A stretch of DNA of 7,257 nt from Gammaproteobacteria bacterium (GTDB lineage: Bacteria; Pseudomonadota; Gammaproteobacteria; Steroidobacterales; Steroidobacteraceae). The stretch's first letter is position 1. Every line of letters starts with the position of its first letter. Made by a program: the position numbers and the translations under genes. Shown piece after piece: positions 1 to 5,207 of this stretch. The stretch spans positions 1,013 to 8,269 of the forward strand of contig PMMB01000301.1 in assembly GCA_003165495.1 (NCBI GenBank). The letters run 5' to 3'. The notes below the pieces were generated by a model. It was given only the letters and a program-made list of their open reading frames with translations. It had not been told where the DNA came from and did no database searches.

Positions 1-836
1 TGCCGTCATTCGTTCACGACGTGGCATGGGCATTCGCCGATTGGGTGAACGAGGAGTCATACCAATTCTCGGCGAGCGGTACCGCCGATTATCCGCTGAT
101 CGCGCCTGAGGGCGGCAGGGAGCCGCTGCGCGCGATGTATTCGGCGTACACGATGGGCAGCGATCACGACGTTTATCAGGATTCCTCGTTCAGGATACCG
201 GCGATCTACCTGAACGACTGGCCGGACCGATACATTCACACCAACTTGGATACGGCGGCCAATATCGATCCGACCAAGCTCAAGCGCGCGGCGTTGATCG
301 GAGCGGCGAGCGGTTACTTCCTTGCGAACTTTTCGCCGCGCGACATCGCCGCAACGGATCGAGCGATCGCGATGGGCAAGCTGCTCCGAGCTGTGACGTC
401 AATGGAAAGACGCACGGCACCCGGACCGGCTGAGGAGTATGAGCGCGCGATACTCAACTCCCTCGATGCGTTCACCGCGGCGTCTCGGGTAAAAATGCAC
501 AGTTCCAGGCCGGAAGCGAACCGAGCGGGCGCCATGGTTTTTCACCGCCTCGAGGAACCGCGGGGCCCGCTAACGGTGTTCGGGTACGACTATTTTGCCG
601 ATCACGCGAAGTCAGCCGGAATCGCGACACCGAAACTGCTGAGCTACGAGGGATCCTGGGGCGCCGGAGAAGAGTATGCCTACGAAGCGCTGAATTTCGC
701 CGACGGGCGGCATAGTGCGCAACAGATCGCGGATGAATTATCGGCCGAGTATGGCGAGGTGCCGCTGGGGCTGGTGGTCGAGTATCTACAGGCGCTGAAG
801 GGGATCGGGGTGGCGGGCACGTCTAGGCCGCTTTGA
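1..836 (+). CDS. M28-family zinc peptidase, C-terminal part (5' end outside window)
   Basis: The reading frame is open to the left edge (first full codon at 3), so the GTG at 21 is internal and the gene is partial. The visible part is the end of an M28 metallopeptidase catalytic domain: a GSDHD segment, then IPAIYLNDWPD, then YIHTNLDT. In M28 enzymes the His of this last motif (codon 237-239) is a C-terminal zinc ligand. The other metal ligands and the catalytic Glu lie upstream and cannot be checked. After a helical linker, the last 50 or so residues (DGRHSAQQIADELSAEYGEVPLGLVVEYLQALKG region) read like a small winged-helix domain found at the end of some bacterial M28 proteins. By family it is an aminopeptidase or dipeptidase, probably secreted, but no signal peptide is in view. 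It overlaps the convergent antiporter gene by 14 bases, so no terminator separates them. The family is fairly sure; the substrate is unknown. Confidence 0.85.
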   Translation, partial: PSFVHDVAWAFADWVNEESYQFSASGTADYPLIAPEGGREPLRAMYSAYTMGSDHDVYQDSSFRIPAIYLNDWPDRYIHTNLDTAANIDPTKLKRAALIGAASGYFLANFSPRDIAATDRAIAMGKLLRAVTSMERRTAPGPAEEYERAILNSLDAFTAASRVKMHSSRPEANRAGAMVFHRLEEPRGPLTVFGYDYFADHAKSAGIATPKLLSYEGSWGAGEEYAYEALNFADGRHSAQQIADELSAEYGEVPLGLVVEYLQALKGIGVAGTSRPL

Positions 837-2022
837 AAATGAGCGCCCGCAGGCGCCGCAGTTTGGGTGTTGCCACCGGCACCGTGAGCATCGTGCTGCC
901 CACGGCCATCAGCAGCAATGCCGTGAACGTGGTGCTGGTGATGACGCCCTTATCGAGCAGAATATTGACGAAAATAATCATGATCAACGCCTTGGTTTGC
1001 AGCAACCAGCCGATCAAAGAGCTCTCGCCCGGCTGCCAATGTAGGATTTTCCCGGCCAGCCGGGTGCCGAGCAATTTGCCGCTGACTGAGGCTACCAGCA
1101 GTACGCCGCCCGCCAGCAACACCGCCGATCCGCCCATCGTCCAGTTGGTCCGCAAGCCCGTGCTGAGGAAGAACACCGGCATCATGACCAACAGCACGTT
1201 TTGCCGCAGCGTATCCATCTGCTTCTGATCGAACCAGTGGCCGTCCATGACGGCGCCGGACAGGAATGCACCCACCATGAAGTGCAGGCCCGACCAGTCG
1301 GCGCCCAGACCACACAGCAGCAGCCAGATGAGGCCCACATACCACCGATCACGTTCCGGCAACCGGACCATGAGGCGGCGATAGCCCCAAGCCGCTATCG
1401 CAAAGCTCACCAGGAAGGTCAGTTGCTTACCGATGCGCTGCCAGTCCATCAGGATCAGCGCCAACACGCCCCAGATGGCCACATCATCCATGCTGGCGTA
1501 ACGCAAAATGCGCTGACCAATGGGCTGGCGCAGGATCTCCAATTTCTCCATGAATAGGATCAATATCGGTAGCGCCGTCACGGCGCAGGCCATGCCGATG
1601 CCGAGCACAAATTGCCAAGCAGCCGCGCTGGGACCAATCCAGCCGCTGAATCGCAGCAGCCCGATCGCTACCGCGCAGCCCAACAGCAACGGCGTGCCCA
1701 ATGCCAGGCCCGCGGTAATACCGCTCTCCCTCCGGTGCTCCCAGACTCCCTTGAGATCAAGCTCGATCCCCGCGATCCACACAAAACTCATGACCGCCCA
1801 CCAGGCGACGCCATTGAGTGACTGGACCACCGCCGAATTGAAGACGAAAGCATAGTAGTGCGGGTACAGGGCGCCCAGTATCCCCGGGCCGAGCAGGATT
1901 CCCGTGATGATCTGCACCACCACCAGCGGTGCGTAGTACTCGGTCCTACCCACCCGCCAAATCACGTAAGGGACCAGGAATATGATCCCCATGGCGATCA
2001 GAAATATCTCGCTGGTGCTCAT
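823..2022 (-). CDS. CPA2-type cation/proton antiporter (Na_H_Exchanger domain)
   Basis: A 399-residue, very hydrophobic inner-membrane protein with about 12 predicted helices, the normal size of a bare Na_H_Exchanger domain; it has no C-terminal TrkA or universal-stress domain. Family landmarks appear in order: GILLGPGILG (41-50), an unwound-helix segment CAVTALPIL (146-154), the paired acids DD at 179-180 that bind ion and proton in electrogenic antiporters, HFMVGAFLSG (247-256), MPVFFLSTGLRT (281-292) and QTKALIM (342-348). The last corresponds to the NTRG/NTKG motif of KefB-, KHA- and plant CHX-type carriers, here with Lys344 as the basic residue. It should exchange Na+ or K+ for H+ to control internal pH and ion balance; the ion cannot be read from sequence. 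The ATG at 2022 has no clear Shine-Dalgarno, and an in-frame stop lies at 2050-2052, so the start cannot be moved far. It is divergent from the DUF2946-like gene and convergent with the peptidase. Confidence 0.88.
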   Translation of the reverse strand: MSTSEIFLIAMGIIFLVPYVIWRVGRTEYYAPLVVVQIITGILLGPGILGALYPHYYAFVFNSAVVQSLNGVAWWAVMSFVWIAGIELDLKGVWEHRRESGITAGLALGTPLLLGCAVAIGLLRFSGWIGPSAAAWQFVLGIGMACAVTALPILILFMEKLEILRQPIGQRILRYASMDDVAIWGVLALILMDWQRIGKQLTFLVSFAIAAWGYRRLMVRLPERDRWYVGLIWLLLCGLGADWSGLHFMVGAFLSGAVMDGHWFDQKQMDTLRQNVLLVMMPVFFLSTGLRTNWTMGGSAVLLAGGVLLVASVSGKLLGTRLAGKILHWQPGESSLIGWLLQTKALIMIIFVNILLDKGVITSTTFTALLLMAVGSTMLTVPVATPKLRRLRALIFKAA

Positions 2023-2170
2023 CGGTTCGCCGAATGATGATGTCAGTAGTCATAATGCCACCAAACAGTATGCCGCCCGTGCGCTGTTAGCCTTAAGCCT
2101 TGTCGAACACCGCGGTGTTCTCCCACTGGCGCTCGCAGACGCTCTCTGGCATGGTGGGCTGCGAAGGACT
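2023..2170. other. Divergent intergenic region with putative promoters
   Basis: This gap separates the antiporter (leftward) from the DUF2946-like gene (rightward) and must contain promoters for both unless transcription enters from elsewhere. A CATAAT at 2051-2056 matches the -10 consensus at five of six bases for rightward transcription, but no convincing -35 box stands at the right distance. The reverse strand offers only CATTAT-like sequence nearby. The clearest element is the 16-base palindrome listed separately. Confidence 0.45.
2105..2120. promoter_or_regulatory. Perfect 16-base palindrome, candidate operator
   Basis: GAACACCGCGGTGTTC is identical to its own reverse complement over all 16 bases, with no loop, which fits a symmetric protein-binding site better than an RNA hairpin. 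It lies in the divergent gap, 50 bases before the DUF2946-like start codon and about 80 bases from the antiporter start. It does not resemble the CueR-type or CopY-type copper operators as I know them. The binding protein is unknown and no regulator gene is present in the window. Confidence 0.45.
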
Positions 2171-2545
2171 ATGCGGAAACATCTATTTCATTCCGGGCGA
2201 CGAGACCTATTCACCAGCTTGCTGCTGGTGGCTCTGCTGTTTCGGGCCTACGTGCCGGTCGGCTTCATGCCGGCGAGCGGCACGCCGTTCCTGCTGGAAA
2301 TGTGTCCCGCCACATACCAGGCACAGATGCCCGCGCAGCATGCGCACCACCACTCGGGAAGTCACGGCGAGTTCGCGAACTGTCCTTTTGGTAGCGCACC
2401 TGCCGCGGGGCCGATTTCTCACATCGTCGTCTTTGAACCGCCGGCGCCCATCGTTTCCCAATCGGTCGACGCCTTCGAACCCCCGCACTTCAGCGTACGA
2501 CTCCCGCACGCTCATCAGCCTCGCGGTCCCCCGTCTCTCGCTTAA
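2171..2545 (+). CDS. DUF2946-like small His-rich membrane or envelope protein
   Basis: A 124-residue protein with one N-terminal hydrophobic segment (about 14-30) leading into RAYVPVGFMPASG, then a Cys45-Pro, a His-rich stretch (His57, 59-61 and 65), a Cys71-Pro-Phe-Gly, and an end in PRGPPSLA. The R-x-x-VP-x-GFMP start, the two Cys-Pro sites separated by histidines, and the RGPP tail are the pattern I associate with DUF2946 proteins. These are often found beside copper and TonB-type transport genes in proteobacteria. No function is established; His and Cys suggest metal binding at or outside the inner membrane. The frame stays open back to 1982 across the antiporter gene, but the homologous part begins at ATG 2171. 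That ATG follows AAGGA at 2164-2168, an unusually close Shine-Dalgarno. It leads the copper-related gene set. Confidence 0.68.
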   Translation: MRKHLFHSGRRDLFTSLLLVALLFRAYVPVGFMPASGTPFLLEMCPATYQAQMPAQHAHHHSGSHGEFANCPFGSAPAAGPISHIVVFEPPAPIVSQSVDAFEPPHFSVRLPHAHQPRGPPSLA

Positions 2546-2593
2546 ATTGAGATTCAGCGGCCGATCGCCCGCAGTCTTCAATCATTGCGCGAG

Positions 2594-2623
2594 GCGACCG
2601 CCTTAGCGGTCGCGGGAGTTTTT
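2594..2623 (+). terminator. Hairpin with T-run: weak terminator, attenuator or 5'-UTR stem
   Basis: GCGACCGC (2594-2601) and GCGGTCGC (2606-2613) form a perfect 8-bp G+C-rich stem with a CTTA loop. A run of five T follows at 2619-2623, but only after GGGAG, so the geometry of a strong intrinsic terminator is imperfect. The same GGGAG is the ribosome binding site of the next gene. The element could partly end transcripts of the DUF2946-like gene, or stabilise or gate the message for the downstream operon. Confidence 0.45.
2614..2618 (+). promoter_or_regulatory. Ribosome binding site fixing the start at 2627
   Basis: GGGAG lies 8 bases before the ATG at 2627. This selects that start over an in-frame upstream start at 2585, which would place the hairpin inside the coding sequence and put 14 extra residues ahead of a normal signal peptide. 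Confidence 0.6.
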
Positions 2624-2626
2624 CCA

Positions 2627-3652
2627 ATGATTCATTCCATCAACCGTAGGGACATTGCCGCCCTATGCCTGTCGATTGCCCCGCTATCGGCGTGGGCTTG
2701 TGCCACCTGCGGCTGCACCATCAATTCCGATGCCGCCATGGGCTATTCGGCGACCACGGGCTGGCGCGTGAACCTGGAGTACACCTACATCGACCAAGAT
2801 GAGCTGCGGATCGGCACCCGCGCGGCGAACCCGGCCGAGGTCGTCAACAATCCGTCGAACCCGGCGCTGGGCGGCGGCGAGATCGAGAAAGACACGATCA
2901 ACCGCTATGCCACCTTAGGGATCAACTACCGGCCCAATGTGGATTGGAATATCAATCTGCTGGTCCCCTATGTGGTGCGCAGCCACACCACGTACGGCAC
3001 GCAGCTGCAACCCTACACGCCCGCCGAAACGGCACCTGATCAGATCAGCGGCGCGCGGGTCTCCAATCTCGGCGATGTCAAACTGATAGGCAACTACCAG
3101 GGACTGTTACCGACGCATAACCTCGGGCTGCAATTGGGGGTCAAACTGCCGACCGGCCAATACGGGACCGCGGTGGATTTTTATAACGGACCGAACTCCG
3201 GAACGCCTCTCGATGCGAGTTTGCAGGCGGGCACCGGCAGCACCGACGTGATCGTGGGCGCCTATTACTATCAGGCGGTGAGCCAGGATTTCGATCTCTT
3301 TGTGAGCGGCCAGTTCCAGTCTGCGGTTGCCTACAAACAAAATCAGCCGGGCAATGATTTTCGCCCGGGCAATTCGGCGACCTTTAGCGTCGGGCTACGC
3401 TATGAAGCCAATCCGAAATGGATGCCGCAGTTACAGCTCAACATATCCCACAAGAGCCCCGATCAGGGCGCTTTGGCCGACACGACCGACACCGTGGGTA
3501 CGGTGGCCTATATAAGCCCCGGCCTCACTGTGCAAGTCGTGCACAAGCTCCATGCCTATGGCGTGTTGCAAGTGCCGGTGTACAGCAACCTGGACGGCTA
3601 CCAGTTGTTCCCGCGTTGGACGGCGACCGCGGGACTCAGCTATGCGCTGTAG
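2627..3652 (+). CDS. Predicted outer-membrane beta-barrel protein with Cys-rich mature N-terminus
   Basis: A 341-residue protein beginning with a signal peptide (basic MIHSINRRD, hydrophobic core, AWA cleavage site at 22-24). The mature chain would start with Cys25, Cys28 and Cys30 in CATCGC. The rest is rich in alternating polar/aromatic strands (WRVNLEYTYID 46-56, DWNINLLVPYVVR 106-118, LGLQLGVKLPTG 166-177, FDLFVSGQFQSAV 222-234, WMPQLQLNIS 265-274, WTATAGLSYAL at the end), as in beta-barrels of the transporter or MetA-pathway (Phenol_MetA_deg-like) type. The family assignment is tentative. W at -2 argues against a lipoprotein box, although Cys25 follows the cleavage site directly. The gene overlaps the PCu(A)C gene by 11 bases, so the two are translated from one message; context suggests metal passage or sensing at the outer membrane. 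The barrel is likely, the substrate unknown. Confidence 0.65.
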   Translation: MIHSINRRDIAALCLSIAPLSAWACATCGCTINSDAAMGYSATTGWRVNLEYTYIDQDELRIGTRAANPAEVVNNPSNPALGGGEIEKDTINRYATLGINYRPNVDWNINLLVPYVVRSHTTYGTQLQPYTPAETAPDQISGARVSNLGDVKLIGNYQGLLPTHNLGLQLGVKLPTGQYGTAVDFYNGPNSGTPLDASLQAGTGSTDVIVGAYYYQAVSQDFDLFVSGQFQSAVAYKQNQPGNDFRPGNSATFSVGLRYEANPKWMPQLQLNISHKSPDQGALADTTDTVGTVAYISPGLTVQVVHKLHAYGVLQVPVYSNLDGYQLFPRWTATAGLSYAL

Positions 3653-4121
3653 GGCCTCGCTAGCGGCGACGGCGGCGGTGATGTGGTTGGGACTCGCACA
3701 CGCACCGGTCTCGGCCGCCGACGCCACGCCGACCATTCGGGTCCACGACGCGTGGATTCGCTGGCTACCCGCGAATCTGCCGGCGGCCGGCTACATGACG
3801 CTCGCCAACATCGGCGACAAGCCTGAGATCTTGATCGGCGCGTCGAGCCCTGATTTTGGCGAGGTCTCACTGCACGTAAACCGCCTTGAGGGCGGCAGCA
3901 TCACGATGATGCCGGTGAGGCGAATCACCATCGACCCACACTCGAGCTTAAGCTTCGCCGCAACCGGCTATCATATGATGCTGATGCAGCCGAACAAGCC
4001 ACTCAAGCCGGGTGATCATGTGCTGATTACACTGCAATTTGCCGGCGGCTCGTCGTTGACGGCACCGTTCGATGTGCGCAAGCCGGACTCGAGCCGCGCG
4101 GATTACCGACATGAAAGGTGA
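3642..4121 (+). CDS. PCu(A)C-family periplasmic copper chaperone
   Basis: A 159-residue protein with a signal peptide (MRCRASLAAT to PVSA, likely cut near residue 25) and a cupredoxin-like PCu(A)C domain. The family's Cu(I)-binding motif, H-X10-M-X21-H-X-M, is present exactly: His78, Met89, His111 and Met113, in SLH, ITM and YHMM. In this family the protein carries Cu(I) in the periplasm and delivers it to the CuA or CuB centre of haem-copper oxidases, often with Sco or a TlpA-like reductase. The start is the ATG at 3642, inside the end of the barrel gene and preceded by GGGA at 3631-3634; the open frame upstream lacks a signal sequence. The TlpA-like gene begins 7 bases after the stop. No Sco gene is in the window, so the acceptor here is inferred. 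Confidence 0.9.
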   Translation: MRCRASLAATAAVMWLGLAHAPVSAADATPTIRVHDAWIRWLPANLPAAGYMTLANIGDKPEILIGASSPDFGEVSLHVNRLEGGSITMMPVRRITIDPHSSLSFAATGYHMMLMQPNKPLKPGDHVLITLQFAGGSSLTAPFDVRKPDSSRADYRHER

Positions 4122-4123
4122 GG
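4114..4123 (+). promoter_or_regulatory. Ribosome binding site overlapping the preceding stop codon
   Basis: AAAGGTGAGG spans the TGA stop of the copper chaperone gene (4119-4121) and ends 5 bases before ATG 4129. It fixes that ATG as the oxidoreductase start, in preference to ATG 4111 or 4072, and suggests that the two genes are translationally coupled. Confidence 0.65.
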
Positions 4124-4128
4124 CATCC

Positions 4129-4668
4129 ATGCGATCGACGCGCCGGGCCGTACTGCGCGGTGCCGCCGCGCTCAGTGTGGCGGGACTCGATGCACTGTTC
4201 GCGCCGTGGGCGCGGGCGAACGCACTGCGTGTGGGTGAACCCGCACCGCCGGCGACCCTGGTTACCCTGGATGGCCGGCGATTGGCGACAGCGGATCTAC
4301 TCGGCCGCGTGGTTATCCTCACTTTTTGGGCGACTTGGTGCGGTCCGTGTCGCGAAGAATTACCGCTGCTTTCCTCCTACGCCACGCTGCATGCGGCCCG
4401 AGGCCTCACGGTGCTCGGATTCGGCTTGGATTCACCCGAAGATGACCTGCGCAAAGTACAGCAAGTGGCGCACTCATTGAGTTTCCCCGCGGGTCTGCTG
4501 GCTAATTCGAGTGCGCCGGGATATGGACGCATCTGGCGTATTCCCGTGAATTTTACCATCGACCGCCGGGGTCGGCTGATCGACAATGGCTGGAAAGACA
4601 AAGACTCGACCTGGACGGCCGAGCGCTTGGAGAGAATCGTGACTCCGCTACTCAACGATCCGGCCTAG
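4129..4668 (+). CDS. TlpA-like thiol-disulfide oxidoreductase with Tat-like signal
   Basis: A 179-residue exported thioredoxin-fold protein. The N-terminus MRSTRRAVLRGAAALS fits a twin-arginine signal (T-R-R-x-x-L-R) with probable cleavage after ARA at 28-30. The thioredoxin core shows VVILTFWATW followed by the active-site CGPC (Cys71, Cys74), a GFGLD strand, and the cis-proline segment RIPVNFTID (Pro139) before DRRGRL. This is the TlpA/ResA/AhpC-TSA type, which acts in the periplasm as a reductant of cysteine pairs in cytochrome c maturation or in cytochrome oxidase CuA assembly. Sitting directly behind a PCu(A)C chaperone favours the second role: keeping copper ligands of the chaperone's target, or possibly the barrel's CATCGC cysteines, reduced. 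That role is inference. The stop overlaps the stop of the convergent HD oxygenase gene. Confidence 0.88.
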   Translation: MRSTRRAVLRGAAALSVAGLDALFAPWARANALRVGEPAPPATLVTLDGRRLATADLLGRVVILTFWATWCGPCREELPLLSSYATLHAARGLTVLGFGLDSPEDDLRKVQQVAHSLSFPAGLLANSSAPGYGRIWRIPVNFTIDRRGRLIDNGWKDKDSTWTAERLERIVTPLLNDPA

Positions 4669-5207
4669 ATGACCAACTCCTCGATCAGCGCGCGATAATG
4701 CCCAAGGCTGGGCGTCTTCAATCCGGCCACCTTGCCTTGGTCGTCCCACTGCCGGACCCGCACGGCTTCCTTGTGAAAGCGCTCGGTCTCAAACTTCGCT
4801 ACTTCATGCGCCGCCATGGGGCCGCCCTGCAGTTTAAGAGTGATTACCGAGGCAGGACTCAACTTGGCGAAGTATTCGGCATCGGTGGCCAAGAGATATC
4901 GCTTGGCTGGAACGTGCAGGCGCACAGGCTCCGATACGTCGGGACGAAAGCGCGTGGCGAGCCAGCGGCTGCCGATCTGCTCATGATGCGCGTCCACGGT
5001 CCAGTCGGCGATATCGCTCGGAACCTCGTCGACGAGGTGTCCGATGTCATGTAAAAGCGCGGCAACGATGAGCGCCGGCGGTGCGGCAGCGGTTTGTGCA
5101 AAGAAGGCGGCCTGCAATGCATGCTCGGTCATCGAGACGCTCTCGCCGAAATACGCGTCCGAGCCGCGCCGGTGAAAGATGGCGAGAATCTCGTCGGTGA
5201 TGCTCAT
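4665..5207 (-). CDS. tmpB: HD-domain diiron oxygenase, TmpB/PhnZ-like C-P bond cleaving enzyme
   Basis: A 180-residue cytoplasmic HD-domain protein of the size of PhnZ and TmpB. Expected iron ligands of this mixed-valent diiron family are all present: His29, His53-Asp54 (in LLHDIGH), His75, His98 and Asp155 (in QWDD). Substrate-site residues known in PhnZ also have counterparts: Tyr19 and Glu22 with the Y-x-x-E spacing of its Tyr24/Glu27 pair, His57, and Lys102 four residues after the fifth ligand. PhnZ cleaves (1-hydroxy-2-aminoethyl)phosphonate to glycine and phosphate. TmpB cleaves the trimethylated analogue to glycine betaine and phosphate. The TmpB call rests mainly on the adjacent gamma-butyrobetaine-hydroxylase-type partner; PhnZ normally pairs with a different, shorter oxygenase (PhnY). 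The start ATG overlaps the partner's stop as ATGA, so the two should be coupled. It is the last gene of the minus-strand operon. Confidence 0.82.
   Translation of the reverse strand: MSITDEILAIFHRRGSDAYFGESVSMTEHALQAAFFAQTAAAPPALIVAALLHDIGHLVDEVPSDIADWTVDAHHEQIGSRWLATRFRPDVSEPVRLHVPAKRYLLATDAEYFAKLSPASVITLKLQGGPMAAHEVAKFETERFHKEAVRVRQWDDQGKVAGLKTPSLGHYRALIEELVI

Noticed and set aside
21..23. GTG as the start of the M28 peptidase gene
   Set aside because: The frame is open upstream to the window edge, the catalytic domain is plainly incomplete, and no ribosome binding site is visible.
2051..2056. CATAAT as a defined promoter
   Set aside because: A good -10 match alone, with no acceptable -35 at 16-18 bases; mentioned only within the intergenic region.
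1982..2170. Longer start for the DUF2946-like protein
   Set aside because: The extension runs antisense through the antiporter start, lacks family-like sequence, and would put about 60 residues before the hydrophobic segment.
2585..2626. Upstream start for the barrel protein
   Set aside because: It would add a stretch ahead of a normal signal peptide, and GGGAG is correctly spaced for ATG 2627.
4072..4128. Upstream starts (4072 and 4111) for the TlpA-like protein
   Set aside because: The Shine-Dalgarno at 4114-4123 serves ATG 4129, which places the twin-arginine motif near the N-terminus as expected.
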